Below are positions 46,606 to 57,361 of a stretch of 64,000 bases of DNA, piece by piece (position 1 is the first letter of the stretch; each line of letters opens with the position of its first letter). A program made the translations under genes and the position numbers. The notes beneath the pieces are model-generated. The model was not told the DNA's origin, did not search any database, and saw only the letters and a list, made by a program, of their open reading frames with translations. The stretch is taken from contig NZ_QKVK01000003.1 of the NCBI RefSeq assembly GCF_003234965.1, positions 310,001 to 374,000 on the forward strand. The letters run 5' to 3'. This DNA is from Aestuariivirga litoralis. GTDB taxonomy: Bacteria; Pseudomonadota; Alphaproteobacteria; Rhizobiales; Aestuariivirgaceae.

Positions 46606-47825
46606 TTGGCAACCTTCTGCTGCGGGACCAGCATCTGCGCAAGGCGTTCCATCAATCTTCGTGCAACCTCGTCCTTGCTCATCTGCGGCCAATCCTCGAC
46701 TCCTGACGCGGTCACGAGATGAACCGTATTGCGGTCACCGCCGAAAACCCCCGACCCCTTGCTGACGTCGTTTGCGACGATGAGGTCGCAGCCCTTGCTT
46801 TTCAGTTTTCGGGCCGCGTACTCGGACACCCTCTCCGTCTCGGCTGCGAAGCCGACGACGATCTTTGGCCGATTGGGGCTACGGGAAATGGTGGCGAGAA
46901 TGTCGGGGTTTTCGGTGAGGCGAAGGGTCGGAGGGCCGTCTCCCGATTTCTTTAGCTTCTCCGGCGCTTCGGAGGCCACACGCCAGTCGGCGACGGCGGC
47001 TGTGAAGATGGCGATGTCGGCCGGCATTTCACCTTCGCATGTTTCCAGCATGTCCTGCGCGGTCTCCACAGGCATCATCTGTACACCGGGTGGGATGGCA
47101 AGGGACACGGGCCCCGACACCAGCACGGTCTCCGCTCCAAGCTCCACCGCCGCCATCGCAATGGCATAGCCCTGTTTTCCCGAGGAATGATTGGAGATGA
47201 AGCGAACGGGGTCGATGGGTTCGCGCGTCGGGCCTGCGGTAATCACCACCTTCTTCCCCGCCAGCGGCTGAGCCTTGGGCTTGAGCATGTCGAGGATAGC
47301 GGTGAGGATCTCGTTCGGTTCCGCCATGCGGCCGGGTCCGAACTCGCCGCACGCCATTTCGCCGTCGTTGGGACCGACGAAGGTGACGCCATCATGCTTC
47401 AGCGTTGCTGTGTTGCGCTCGGTCGCGGCATGGCGCCACATCCGGACGTTCATCGCGGGCGCGAGCAGAACGCGTTTGTCCGTGGCGAGAAGGGCGGTCG
47501 AGGCAAGGTCATCTGCAAGGCCGTTTGCCATCTTTGCCATGAGGTCAGCCGTTGCCGGAGCGACGACGACGACATCAGCCGAACGCGAAAGCTGGATATG
47601 ACCCATCTCGACTTCGTCGGTAAGGCTGAAGAGCGCAGTATAGACCTTCTCGCCGGAGAGAGCAGCCAGCGAAAGTGGCGTGACGAACTGTTCCGCCGCC
47701 TTGGTCAGGATGATGCGCACGGCAGCACCACGTGTCTTCAGCAGGCGGACGAGTTCATGCGCCTTGTAGGCGGCAATGCCGCCACCGATGATGAGGAGGA
47801 CCGATTTTCCCGCAAGCGATGTCAT
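46602..47825 (-). CDS. coaBC: Bifunctional phosphopantothenoylcysteine decarboxylase/synthetase
   Basis: A 407-residue fused enzyme (older name Dfp) of CoA synthesis. The N-terminal CoaC flavoprotein ([21 protein letters not shown] and [11 protein letters not shown]) decarboxylates, and the C-terminal CoaB ([25 protein letters not shown]) joins cysteine to phosphopantothenate with CTP. I chose the ATG at 47825. It is followed by dut with a four-base overlap. CoaA and CoaE are encoded elsewhere in this window. Confidence 0.95.
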   Translation of the reverse strand: MTSLAGKSVLLIIGGGIAAYKAHELVRLLKTRGAAVRIILTKAAEQFVTPLSLAALSGEKVYTALFSLTDEVEMGHIQLSRSADVVVVAPATADLMAKMANGLADDLASTALLATDKRVLLAPAMNVRMWRHAATERNTATLKHDGVTFVGPNDGEMACGEFGPGRMAEPNEILTAILDMLKPKAQPLAGKKVVITAGPTREPIDPVRFISNHSSGKQGYAIAMAAVELGAETVLVSGPVSLAIPPGVQMMPVETAQDMLETCEGEMPADIAIFTAAVADWRVASEAPEKLKKSGDGPPTLRLTENPDILATISRSPNRPKIVVGFAAETERVSEYAARKLKSKGCDLIVANDVSKGSGVFGGDRNTVHLVTASGVEDWPQMSKDEVARRLMERLAQMLVPQQKVAK

Positions 47826-47867
47826 GGGGCCATTATGACAGCAAAGCGCTGGGCCTGCCAACCGCCC

Positions 47868-49430
47868 TCAGGTGATGAGCTTAATGGCTATGGCGGCGAG
47901 CGAAATAGCCCCCAGTGCCAACCAGAAGCGCGTCCAACGGGCATGTCGCGACTGGGCCTGTGCCAGCCGCTCGGTCGTCTCCCGGTCGAGCCGCAAGCCC
48001 CCGGTGGCCGCCATGTCGGCGAGCATGGTGGTGGCCCGCTTTGCATCCTCCAGCATCACGGGAAGGCCGGTGAAGAGCTGGTGGAGGGATCCGGCCGCCT
48101 CCTCCAGCTTGCCGGCCGGACCAAGTTGGCGCTTGATCCAGCCGCCGACCACCGGTTCCGCCGTTACCCACATGTTGAGGTCAGGATTCAGCGTCCGGGC
48201 TACGCCTTCGACCACAACCATGGTTTTCTGCAGCAGGAGCAGCTGCGGCTGCGTCTGCATGTCGAACTGGGCGGTGATCTCGAACAGTTGGGTGAGCAGA
48301 CGAGCCATCGAAATCTGGTTCGCCGGCCGGTCCATGATCGGCTCGCCGATGGAACGGATGGCTTGAGCGAAGACGGCCGGATCATGGTGACGTGGCACAT
48401 AGCCCGCCTCGAAATGCACTTCGCTCACACGGAGGTAATTGCGGGTGATGAAGCCGTAGAGGATCTCCGCCAGAAACATGCTCTCCTTCGGCCCCAGCCG
48501 GCCCACGATGCCGAAGTCGACGGCGACGAGGTTGCCTGAGCGATCGACAAAGAGGTTTCCCTGATGCATGTCGGCGTGAAAGAAGCCGTCGCGGATCGCA
48601 TGGCGCAGAAAACTCTGGATCACGGTGTCTCCGAGCTTCACCAGATCGAATCCCTGGACGCGCAGTGCCTCGACATCGGCAATCGGTGTGCCGTCGATCC
48701 ATTCAGTAGTCAGTACGTCGCGGCTGGTGCGCTCCCAGTCGACCTTGGGCACGCGAAAGCCTGGGTCCCCAGCTGTATTCTGCGCCATTTCTGAAAGAGC
48801 TGCAGCCTCCATGCGCAGGTCGAGTTCCTGCTTCATCGATTGCTCGAGCATATGGACGGCTGCGACGGGACGGAGTCTGCGCCCCTCCGCACTGAAGTGC
48901 TCCATCAGGCGCGCCGCAAAATAGAAACTGCCAAGATCGGCGGCGAAGCGTTTGCCAACCCCGGGGCGCAGCACCTTGACTGCCAGCTCGCGGCCATCGG
49001 GGCTCCGCGCCTTGTGCACCTGCGCGATCGAGGCTGCGGCGACAGGCGGTCCGAATTCGGTGAACAGCACGTCGACCGGTGAGCCCAGATTTTCCCTTAT
49101 GATGTTTTTGGCCGTTTCGGTGGGGAAGGGCGGCAGCCGGTCCTGCAGTGCCTTCAACTCGAAGGCGCGACGCGGGCCAACCAGATCCGGCCGGGTTGCC
49201 AGAAATTGGCCAAGCTTGATGTAGCTTGGCCCCAGCGACGACAGCGCTGCTGCAACCGCCATCTCGCCACCCTTCTCCGGCTTGTGGGTGCCGAACTTCG
49301 CAATTGACAATCCCAACCGCGCAGCCCACGGCAATTGCGCGATCTGTTCCGGTGTCATCAGCGCATCGTAGGCCGCAAGGGTGCGGCCTGCGCGCAGAAG
49401 GGCGATGCTGTGCCTGATTTCGGAGAACAT
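47868..49430 (-). CDS. ubiB: UbiB-family ubiquinone biosynthesis atypical kinase
   Basis: A 520-residue ABC1/ADCK-family protein needed for ubiquinone synthesis; it acts as an ATPase rather than the once-assumed monooxygenase. The KxGQ signature is in LGPSYIKLGQFLATRPDLVG, the ATP-binding AxAVKVLRPG lies after it, and the metal DFG is in AVDFGIVGRLG. The C-terminus has one or two membrane helices (RFWLALGAISLAAIAIKLI). I chose the ATG at 49430, which overlaps the ubiE stop. Confidence 0.93.
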   Translation of the reverse strand: MFSEIRHSIALLRAGRTLAAYDALMTPEQIAQLPWAARLGLSIAKFGTHKPEKGGEMAVAAALSSLGPSYIKLGQFLATRPDLVGPRRAFELKALQDRLPPFPTETAKNIIRENLGSPVDVLFTEFGPPVAAASIAQVHKARSPDGRELAVKVLRPGVGKRFAADLGSFYFAARLMEHFSAEGRRLRPVAAVHMLEQSMKQELDLRMEAAALSEMAQNTAGDPGFRVPKVDWERTSRDVLTTEWIDGTPIADVEALRVQGFDLVKLGDTVIQSFLRHAIRDGFFHADMHQGNLFVDRSGNLVAVDFGIVGRLGPKESMFLAEILYGFITRNYLRVSEVHFEAGYVPRHHDPAVFAQAIRSIGEPIMDRPANQISMARLLTQLFEITAQFDMQTQPQLLLLQKTMVVVEGVARTLNPDLNMWVTAEPVVGGWIKRQLGPAGKLEEAAGSLHQLFTGLPVMLEDAKRATTMLADMAATGGLRLDRETTERLAQAQSRHARWTRFWLALGAISLAAIAIKLIT

Positions 49431-50215
49431 CAAATGCGCCAGCCCGAATGGATGGCCACCACACCACCTGTCAGATTCCGGTAACTGACATTGGCAAACC
49501 CAGCATCCTCGATCATCGCCTTGAAGTCGTCCTGCTTCGGGAAGGTGCGGATTGACTCGACGAGATAGCGGTAGGGATGGCCATCGCCCGTTACCACCTT
49601 GCCGATGGCCGGCACGGCGGTGAAGGAATAGGCATCATAGATCTTGTCCATCAGCGGCACGTCAACCTGGCTGAACTCGAGGCACAGAAAATGGCCGCCA
49701 GGCTTCAGCACGCGGTATGCTTCGCGAAGAGCCCTGTCGATGTGCGTCACGTTGCGAATGCCGAATGCAATGGTGTAGCCGTCGAAGCTCTTGTCCGGAA
49801 AGGCCAGAGTCTCGGCATTGCCGACGGTGAAGCCGCAGCGGCCCAGCAGACCTTCAGCCTCGGCGCGCTTCCGGCCTTCAGCGACCATTTCCGGCGAGAT
49901 GTCGGCAACCGTCACCCGTACATTGGGACCGCCCGCCCGCAGGATTCGAAAAGCGATATCGCCGGTGCCGCCGGCCACGTCGAGATGATTGAAGGACGCC
50001 TGACCGCGCGGAGGGTTGAGCAGGGCGACGAAATCGTCTTTCCAAAGCCGGTGCAACCCGCCCGACATCAGGTCGTTCATCTGGTCGTAGCGCTCGGCCA
50101 CCTTGGAGAAGACCTCGTTGACGAGACCTTGCTTCTGGTCCTCGCTGACCCTGCGGAAACCGAAGGCAACGTCCTGTTCATCGTTTTTGTCTGTCATGGG
50201 CAAGACTCTAGCCAT
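49430..50215 (-). CDS. ubiE: Ubiquinone/menaquinone C-methyltransferase UbiE
   Basis: A 261-residue SAM-dependent methyltransferase that adds the C-methyl group in quinone synthesis. The SAM motif is [15 protein letters not shown], with [13 protein letters not shown], and YxxL-like [34 protein letters not shown] conserved. The ATG at 50215 has GAGG four bases before it; an internal start at 50197 would remove six residues. It overlaps ubiB by one base and is six bases from murJ. Confidence 0.93.
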   Translation of the reverse strand: MARVLPMTDKNDEQDVAFGFRRVSEDQKQGLVNEVFSKVAERYDQMNDLMSGGLHRLWKDDFVALLNPPRGQASFNHLDVAGGTGDIAFRILRAGGPNVRVTVADISPEMVAEGRKRAEAEGLLGRCGFTVGNAETLAFPDKSFDGYTIAFGIRNVTHIDRALREAYRVLKPGGHFLCLEFSQVDVPLMDKIYDAYSFTAVPAIGKVVTGDGHPYRYLVESIRTFPKQDDFKAMIEDAGFANVSYRNLTGGVVAIHSGWRI

Positions 50216-50221
50216 AAAACC

Positions 50222-51778
50222 TCAGCGTTTCAGCATCGACTTCACTTCGGAGAACCGCATGGCCCCGGTGGCATGGGCAAGCACAAAATAGCCGACGACA
50301 CCACCTGCCACGAGCACCGCAAGCCCCCAGGCCGCCGCAAGGAATCCCGCACTTTCGGCATAATTGCCTTCCAGAGCCCACGCGCCCGCCAGCAGAAGCG
50401 CCCCCATTGCCAGTGCGGCTGCGACGATGCGCGGCAGGCGCCTGCGGCAACGCTCGTCCAGCGTGAACAATCCGCGTCGTGACAGCGTCACACCCAGCAG
50501 GATGGTGTTGACCCAGGCAGCGAGGGAGGTCGCCATTGCAATCCCGACATGTCCCAGGACAAGTGAGAGAAGAATGCTTCCAATCACATTCACGATCACT
50601 GAAATCACCGCAAAGCGCATGGGCGTCCGGGTGTCCTCGCGGGCATAGAAGCCTGGCTGGAACACCTTGGTCAGGGAGAAGGCAGGCAGGCCGGACGCAA
50701 AAGCCAACAGCGCAGGTGCTACGGCGAAGGTGTCAGCGCGGGTAAAGGCTCCGTGTTCGAACACGGTATGAATGATCGGGTTCGGGATCGCCATGAGTGC
50801 AATGGCGGCAGGAAGGGTCAGGAACATCGATAGCTCGAGGGCCCGGTTCTGGCTATTAAGGGCTCCTGCCTCATTGCCCGCCCGCAGCTTGCGCGAAAGG
50901 TCGGGAAGAAGCACAACGCCGATTGCCACGCCGATCACGCCGAGCGGAAGCTGATAGAGGCGGTCGGCATAGTAGAGGAACGCAACGGCACCGGGCAGCG
51001 TGGTGGCGATCATGGTCGCCACCACGAGGTTGATCTGCATCACCCCGCCAGAGATGATGCCGGGGATCGACAGCTTGATGACGTGCTTCACATCGGGCGT
51101 GAGGCGTGGCCAGCGTGGCAGGAGGCGCATGCCCGCTCGGCGGCAGGCAATCGCAAGCAGTGCATATTGTGCAACGCCCGATGCGAAGATGCCCCAGGCG
51201 AAGATGTATCCCGTCTCGGGTGTGTTTCCGGTGGCGAGAAGCCAGGCCACGACGTTGGAGGCGATCATCACGACATTGAGCAGGATGGGCGCGGCTGCCG
51301 CCGCGGTGAATCGGTTGAGGCTGTTCAGCACCCCGGACTGGAGCGCCGTGAGGGACATGAACAGCAGATAAGGGAAGCAGATTCGGGTGAGGTCCACTGC
51401 CAGCTGGAACTTCTCGCCATCCGCCTTGAAGCCTGGGGCAATGACATAGATGACGATTGGCATTGCAATCATCGCGACGGCCGAAAAGGCCACCAGCCAT
51501 GCCAGCAGAAAGGAGAACACCTCGATGGCAAAATCCCGTGCCTTGGCCTCCCCCTCGCCCTCGACTCGCTTGGCGAACAACGGCACGAAAGCGTTGTTGA
51601 AAGCCCCTTCCGCGAAAAGTGCCCGGAAAAGATTGGGGAAGCGCTGTGCCACGAAGAAAGCCTCTGCTACGAAGCTCGTCCCCAGGACGAAGGCAATCAA
51701 CTGATCGCGCACGAAACCGAGTACGCGGCTCACGAGTGTGAGGCCCCCGACGGTTGCTGCGGATTTCAGAAGGGACAT
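50222..51778 (-). CDS. murJ: Lipid II flippase MurJ
   Basis: A 518-residue MOP-superfamily membrane protein (older name MviN) with about 14 hydrophobic segments, which flips lipid II outward for peptidoglycan synthesis. The start SAATVGGLTLVSRVLGFVRDQLIAFVLG is family-typical, along with NALLNRF-type VLNSLNRFTAAAAAPILLNVVMI. It lies six bases after the glnD stop and upstream of ubiE in the same direction. Confidence 0.93.
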   Translation of the reverse strand: MSLLKSAATVGGLTLVSRVLGFVRDQLIAFVLGTSFVAEAFFVAQRFPNLFRALFAEGAFNNAFVPLFAKRVEGEGEAKARDFAIEVFSFLLAWLVAFSAVAMIAMPIVIYVIAPGFKADGEKFQLAVDLTRICFPYLLFMSLTALQSGVLNSLNRFTAAAAAPILLNVVMIASNVVAWLLATGNTPETGYIFAWGIFASGVAQYALLAIACRRAGMRLLPRWPRLTPDVKHVIKLSIPGIISGGVMQINLVVATMIATTLPGAVAFLYYADRLYQLPLGVIGVAIGVVLLPDLSRKLRAGNEAGALNSQNRALELSMFLTLPAAIALMAIPNPIIHTVFEHGAFTRADTFAVAPALLAFASGLPAFSLTKVFQPGFYAREDTRTPMRFAVISVIVNVIGSILLSLVLGHVGIAMATSLAAWVNTILLGVTLSRRGLFTLDERCRRRLPRIVAAALAMGALLLAGAWALEGNYAESAGFLAAAWGLAVLVAGGVVGYFVLAHATGAMRFSEVKSMLKR

Positions 51779-51784
51779 GTTTGA

Positions 51785-54541
51785 TCAAACCTTGATCGGG
51801 ACGACGTGTGCCGGCTTGAGAATACTGCCGAGGGCGTTCTCGATCTGCTTGTGGCGGGTCGAGCTCTCGATCTTGGCGCCGGTAAGATCGGTCACATAGA
51901 ATACGTCCACTGCCTTTTCGCCGAAGGTCGTGACATGGGCGGATGCAATGTTGAGGTTGAGCTTGTAGAGAGCCTCGGTGAGGTCATAGAGCAGTCCAAT
52001 CCGGTCGAGGCCATTGATTTCGATGACGGTGAAGCGGTTCGAAGACTGGTTGTCAATGATGACCCGCGGCTCCACCGTGAAGGCTCTGATCCGTTGCTGT
52101 GGCTTGTAGGCGCGTGCCACGGCTTCCTTTAGCCATAGCTCACCACGCAGTGCCTTTCGAACCAACTCGGCGATGCGCTCGGCCCGGCGACGCTCGTCCT
52201 CCTCTTCGGTGAACTCGCGCTGGATCAGAATGGTGTCCAGCGCCATTCCATCCGTAGTCGTGAAGATCTGCGCGCCAGCAATGTTTGCGCCGGCAGCTGC
52301 GCAGGCGCCGGTGATCAGTGCCAGCAGACGTGGATGATCGGGTGTATAGATCGAAAGCTCGGTGATGGCAGTGAAGGCATCCGTCTCGAAACTGGTGACG
52401 ACGCTCTTGGGCGCTGCCCCGGAGATCAACTCGGCATGTTTAACTTGCTTGTCAGTGGAACTGCCCAGCCAATAGGCATCGTAATGGCGGGCAGCATAGT
52501 TGGCCTTGAGTTCGTCGCTCCATCCGGGCATTCGCGCGAAGAAGGCGGCCTGTGCACTTGCCACTCGTTCTCTGCGCGAAACGGCGGTATGGCCACCCGT
52601 CAGCACAGGCTCCGCCTCGGTATAGAGCGTTCGCAACAGTTGGCCTTTCCAGCCATTCCAAACGCCGGGTCCCACGGCGCGGATGTCTGCCACCGTCAGA
52701 ATGATCAGAAGCTTTAGTCTCTCGACGCTTTGCACCACTGAGCAGAAGTCAAGGATAGTCTTGAAATCGTTGAGATCACGCATTTGCGCAGTCTCGCTCA
52801 TCAGAAGATGATGGCGGATGAGCCAGGCAACAGTCTCGGTCTCCGATGGGGAAAGGCCAAGCCTTGGACAAAGATCGAGAGCTATCCGTTCTCCGGCGAT
52901 GGAGTGGTCTTCCTTCCGGCCCTTGGCAATGTCGTGCAGGAAGACGGCTACATAAAGAAGGCGGCGGCTGGTGATCGTTGGAAAGATAGCAGTGGAAAGC
53001 GGGTGGTCCTCGGAGAGCCGGCCGCGTTCGATTGCGGACAGGTGTCCGACCGCACGGATCAGATGCTCGTCAACCGTATAGTGATGATACATGTTGAACT
53101 GCATCATCGCGACGATACGGCCGAATTCCGGAATGAAGCGACCAAGGACACCGGCCTCGTTCATCATCCGCAAGACGACGTCGGGGTCAGCGCTGGCGGT
53201 CAGCAGTTCGAGAAATATGGCATTGGCCTCCGGATCATCAAGGATGCCGCGGAGAAGTCCCAATGACTTGCGCACCAGCTTCAGTGCATCAGGATGAATC
53301 TCCGCACCGTGCCGACCTGCTACGGCAAAGAGCCTGATCATGTTGATCGGGTTCGTCATGAAGATGTCTGGCGAACTCGGCAACACGCGTCCGCCTTCCA
53401 CCCGGAAATCCGGCGCATCACGCAGCGTACCAGACGTCTTGGAAATCAGCCGGCCAAGCACGCGCCCCAACCCCGGGGCTTCCTTGACCTGTTGCGCCTC
53501 AAGGCTGGCGCAGAGGATGCGCGTCAGATCGCCAACGTCCTTTGCCACAAGAAAGTAATGTTTCATGAAGCGTTCGACGTGCTTCAGGCCGCCATGTGCC
53601 TTGTAGCCCAATCGCTCCGCGATGTCTGATTGCCGGTCAAAGCTGAGCCGGTCGTTGCCTCGCCTTGACAGGAAGTGAAGGTGGCAGCGCACGGCCCACA
53701 GGAAACGCTCACATTTCTTGAAGGTGGCAAGTTCCTGCTGGCTGAAGGCACCCTTTTCGGCCAACTCGTCAGTTGAATTCGTGGCATAGATGTACTTGGC
53801 GATCCAGAACAGCGTGTTCAGATCACGGAGGCCGCCCTTTCCGTCCTTGACGTCGGGCTCGACGAGATAGCGGCTTTCCCCGACCTTCAGGTGTCTGAGG
53901 TCACGTTCCCCCAGCTTGTCGGCAATGAAGTCTCGCGCCCCCTTGGATACGATCTCTCGACGAAAATCATTGACCAGGGCGGCGAACAGCGTCTCGTCAC
54001 CGCAAATATAGCGGGCTTCGAGAATGGCCGTGAGAATGGTGTTGTCGGATCGGGCGAGGCGGATGCATTCCTCGATACTCCGAGTGGCGTGGCCTACCTT
54101 CTGACGAGTATCCCACAAGCAATAGAGAATGAATTCGACGATGTTCTGAACACGCTCGGTCTGGCGCGTCGGCAGCACGAAGAGCAGGTCGATGTCCGAA
54201 CCGGGGGCGAGTGTGCCGCGTCCATAGCCGCCCACTGCGACGACTGCAATCCGTTCCTCGTGGCCGCGTGCTGGATAAAGCGTGTTGTTTGCGAAGTCGA
54301 ACAGTGAGCGAATGATCTCGTCCTCTGCATCGCTCAGCAATTCGGCGCAGCGTGTGCCATCTCCGTCCCCAATCAATCCTTCCTCGGCCCGAGCGTGGGC
54401 TTGCTCCAGGGCGTGCTTCACGATCTTCACGACTGCTGGCCGAAGTTCGGGCCTTGCGCCGGCTAGGTTTGCCCCGGCAGTGGTCAAGTCAGTACGCAAC
54501 TGATGAATATCGACGAGAAGGGATGGCGCGGAGTTGGTCAT
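51785..54541 (-). CDS. glnD: Protein-PII uridylyltransferase/uridylyl-removing enzyme
   Basis: A 918-residue nitrogen sensor that uridylylates PII at low glutamine and reverses this at high glutamine. The nucleotidyltransferase motif GGYGRGTLAPGSDIDLLF is at residues 104-121. The HD domain holds FLHDIAKGRKEDHS. Two C-terminal ACT domains (ITELSIYTPDHPRLLALITG and IEINGLDRIGLLYDLTEALYK) bind glutamine. It follows mutS with a four-base overlap. Confidence 0.95.
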   Translation of the reverse strand: MTNSAPSLLVDIHQLRTDLTTAGANLAGARPELRPAVVKIVKHALEQAHARAEEGLIGDGDGTRCAELLSDAEDEIIRSLFDFANNTLYPARGHEERIAVVAVGGYGRGTLAPGSDIDLLFVLPTRQTERVQNIVEFILYCLWDTRQKVGHATRSIEECIRLARSDNTILTAILEARYICGDETLFAALVNDFRREIVSKGARDFIADKLGERDLRHLKVGESRYLVEPDVKDGKGGLRDLNTLFWIAKYIYATNSTDELAEKGAFSQQELATFKKCERFLWAVRCHLHFLSRRGNDRLSFDRQSDIAERLGYKAHGGLKHVERFMKHYFLVAKDVGDLTRILCASLEAQQVKEAPGLGRVLGRLISKTSGTLRDAPDFRVEGGRVLPSSPDIFMTNPINMIRLFAVAGRHGAEIHPDALKLVRKSLGLLRGILDDPEANAIFLELLTASADPDVVLRMMNEAGVLGRFIPEFGRIVAMMQFNMYHHYTVDEHLIRAVGHLSAIERGRLSEDHPLSTAIFPTITSRRLLYVAVFLHDIAKGRKEDHSIAGERIALDLCPRLGLSPSETETVAWLIRHHLLMSETAQMRDLNDFKTILDFCSVVQSVERLKLLIILTVADIRAVGPGVWNGWKGQLLRTLYTEAEPVLTGGHTAVSRRERVASAQAAFFARMPGWSDELKANYAARHYDAYWLGSSTDKQVKHAELISGAAPKSVVTSFETDAFTAITELSIYTPDHPRLLALITGACAAAGANIAGAQIFTTTDGMALDTILIQREFTEEEDERRRAERIAELVRKALRGELWLKEAVARAYKPQQRIRAFTVEPRVIIDNQSSNRFTVIEINGLDRIGLLYDLTEALYKLNLNIASAHVTTFGEKAVDVFYVTDLTGAKIESSTRHKQIENALGSILKPAHVVPIKV

Positions 54542-57249
54542 GATGGCTGCCGTGCCGCCAGCAGGCTCTTGAGCTCGTAAACAAGCGCCAACGCGTCCCG
54601 CGGTGACAATTCGTCTGCTACGACCCCAGACAGTCTTTTCTCCACCGCACTTTCGCGCTTTGCAGCCGGTGCGGCGGCAAAGAGCGGCAGGTCCTCGGCC
54701 AGGCCGGACGTGGGTCCCTTCGCTCCTTGCCGCTCAAGTCTTTCCAGGACTTGCTGCGCGCGATTGATGACAGCCGCGGGCAGCCCGGCGATCTGCGCGA
54801 CATGGATGCCGTATGACCGGTCCGCAACGCCTGCGACGACTTCATGCAGGAAAATGATCTGATCCTGCCACTCCTTCACCTTCATCGTCGCATTCGCGAG
54901 GTGCGGCAATTTGGCCGCGAGCTGGGTGAGTTCATGGTAATGGGTGGCAAACAGTGCGCGGCATCTGTTTTCGCCGTGGAGATGTTCGAGTGTCGCCCAT
55001 GCGATGGAGAGGCCATCATAGGTTGCAGTGCCGCGTCCGATCTCATCAAGAATTACGAATGAGCGTTCGGTTGCCTGGTTCAGGATTGCAGCGGTCTCCA
55101 CCATTTCAACCATGAAGGTCGAACGGCCACGAGCGAGGTCATCTGCCGCACCGACCCGGCTAAACAGGCGATCAACGACCCCGAAATGTGCATCCGCCGC
55201 GGGCACGAATGATCCCATCTGCGCGAGGATGACGATGAGCGCATTCTGGCGCAGATAAGTCGACTTGCCGGCCATGTTCGGGCCTGTAAGCAGGCAGAGT
55301 CGCCTGGCGTCTCCCGACACGTCACAGTCGTTGGCAACGAAGGATCCGGCAGCCTTGTCCTGCAATGCGGCCTCAACGACTGGATGCCGACCGCCGCGGA
55401 CGGTGAAGCCAGTTGATCCATCCACGCGCGGTCTTACATAGCGGCGCCGTTCCGCCACTTCAGCAAGTGCCGCCGCTGCATCGAGTCGCGCCGATGCATC
55501 AGCAATCTTGGAGAGCAGATCCCTGCGAGCATCGACTCTGGCGCAGAGCGTCGAGAAGATTTCCTGTTCCAGTGCTAGCGCCTTCTCGGCGGCAGCGGCA
55601 ATGCGTTGATCGAGCGATGCGAGCTCCGTGGTCACGAAGCGCATCGCACTCGCGACCGTCTGCCGATGAATGAACAGTCCGGCCTTGTCCGCGGTCTGAA
55701 GCAGGGAAGCTGATGTAGCGGGTACCTCGATGAAGTAACCAAGCACATTGTTGTGCTTCACCTTCAGGGACTTGATGCCCGAGATCTCGGAATAGCGTGC
55801 CTGCAATCCGGCAATGACATGCCGTGTTTCATCGCGAAGAGAGCGGTTCTCATCAAGGTCGACGGAATAACCTTGCTTCACGAAGCCGCCGTCTCGTGCG
55901 AATGCGGGAAGTTCATGGTCTAGCGCCGCATCGAGATCTCGCGCGAGATCGAGGTCAGTCCAACTCAGTGTTTCGCAGATGTGGTCGAGGTTCTCAGGAA
56001 GGCCACTGATTGTCGCGCTGCCGCCCAACCGGTGAGCAAGGTGGCCGGCGATCATCAGCCCGTCGCGCACGGCCGCCAGATCACGCGGGCCACCGCGGGA
56101 AATGGCTACACGGCCCAAAGCTCGCTCGAGATCTGGCATGCGTGCCAGAAGCTTGCGGACGTCCTCGCGCAGTGAAGGATCGGCCACGAAGTGGGCCACC
56201 TCGTCAAGGCGGTTCGCAATCGCATAAGGGTCGCAAAGCGGGTTCGACAATCGCGAAGCAATGCAGCGAGATCCCGCAGCGGTGATAGCGTCGTCGATCA
56301 CGGAAAGAAGGCTTCCGCGCCGCTCTCCTCCAAGCGTTCTTGTGAGTTCGAGATTCGCTCGTGTTGCCGGGTCGATGAGCAGAACTGAGGATGCCACTTC
56401 GCGCCGGGGCGGCCGAAAGTGCGGCAGCTTTCCCGCCTGGGTGATCAGAACATATTCGAGAAGACCACCCAGCGCGGAGATCTCTGGACGCGTAAAGCTG
56501 CCGAAGCCTTCCAGCGCCTTCACGTCGAATTGTTCCTTGAGACGTCGTTCTGCCGCGAGTGAGTCGAATTTCACTGCAGGAAGCGGCGTTAGCGGCGCCC
56601 CTGTCCGGTCCAGGAGTTCCGTGAACTCAGGCTCGGCAAGCAGCGTGTCGGCGGCGATGATTTCGCGAGGATCAAGGCGGGTGAGGTCGGCCGAGAGGCG
56701 GTTTGAGGAAGTTTGCATCACAGCCAGTTCACCTGAGCTGATGTCTGCCCAGGCTATGGCGATGTCACCCGTTGCCTTGTTCCGGGTCACGCTGACGAGG
56801 AAATTGTGGCTCCGCGAATCAAGCAGATTGTCTTCCGTCAGGGTTCCCGGTGTCACCAGACGAACCACGTCTCGTTTGACAACGGCCTTGGAACCACGCT
56901 TGCGGGCTTCCGCAGGATCCTCAAGCTGTTCGCAGACGGCGACGCGATGGCCCATCCTGATCAGTTTCTGGAGATAGGCATCCGCTGCGTGTACCGGCAC
57001 GCCGCACATCGGGATATCCTCTCCCATGTGCTTTCCACGCTTGGTCAGCGTGATACCGAGGGCCGAGGCCGCGATCTCCGCATCTTCGAAGAATAGCTCG
57101 TAGAAATCCCCCATCCGGAAAAACAGCAGGCTTCCCGGATTGGCCTGTTTCAGCACCAGGAACTGGGCCATGACGGGTGTTGCACGGCTGGAGGTATCCT
57201 CCCCCGCTCCCTCGCCAATATGGTCCAATTCGCTCACGGTGACCTCCAT
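54538..57249 (-). CDS. mutS: DNA mismatch-repair protein MutS
   Basis: A 903-residue mismatch-recognition ATPase. The N-terminal LLFFRMGDFYELFFEDA segment contains the mismatch-contacting FxE (FYE) region. Walker A is GPNMAGKSTYLRQNALIVILAQMG, and the ABC-type DDLARGRSTFMVEMVETAAILNQA and ILDEIGRGTATYDGLSIAW follow. It is longer than E. coli MutS, with an acidic N-terminal tail. glnD follows, and the malic enzyme gene is divergent. Confidence 0.95.
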   Translation of the reverse strand: MEVTVSELDHIGEGAGEDTSSRATPVMAQFLVLKQANPGSLLFFRMGDFYELFFEDAEIAASALGITLTKRGKHMGEDIPMCGVPVHAADAYLQKLIRMGHRVAVCEQLEDPAEARKRGSKAVVKRDVVRLVTPGTLTEDNLLDSRSHNFLVSVTRNKATGDIAIAWADISSGELAVMQTSSNRLSADLTRLDPREIIAADTLLAEPEFTELLDRTGAPLTPLPAVKFDSLAAERRLKEQFDVKALEGFGSFTRPEISALGGLLEYVLITQAGKLPHFRPPRREVASSVLLIDPATRANLELTRTLGGERRGSLLSVIDDAITAAGSRCIASRLSNPLCDPYAIANRLDEVAHFVADPSLREDVRKLLARMPDLERALGRVAISRGGPRDLAAVRDGLMIAGHLAHRLGGSATISGLPENLDHICETLSWTDLDLARDLDAALDHELPAFARDGGFVKQGYSVDLDENRSLRDETRHVIAGLQARYSEISGIKSLKVKHNNVLGYFIEVPATSASLLQTADKAGLFIHRQTVASAMRFVTTELASLDQRIAAAAEKALALEQEIFSTLCARVDARRDLLSKIADASARLDAAAALAEVAERRRYVRPRVDGSTGFTVRGGRHPVVEAALQDKAAGSFVANDCDVSGDARRLCLLTGPNMAGKSTYLRQNALIVILAQMGSFVPAADAHFGVVDRLFSRVGAADDLARGRSTFMVEMVETAAILNQATERSFVILDEIGRGTATYDGLSIAWATLEHLHGENRCRALFATHYHELTQLAAKLPHLANATMKVKEWQDQIIFLHEVVAGVADRSYGIHVAQIAGLPAAVINRAQQVLERLERQGAKGPTSGLAEDLPLFAAAPAAKRESAVEKRLSGVVADELSPRDALALVYELKSLLAARQPS

Positions 57250-57361
57250 AGCAGGAATCGACCAAAGAGGTACAAGAGGCGATTTCGGAATGCTTGAGTG
57301 TCTCCCCCCACCCCTCTAGTCTGGCGGACCCGAATTCCAGAATTGTTTGCAGGGCAAAGAC

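Noticed and set aside
47187-48539. A 450-codon plus-strand open frame opposite coaBC and ubiB
   Set aside because: It has no recognisable domain and mirrors conserved genes on the other strand.
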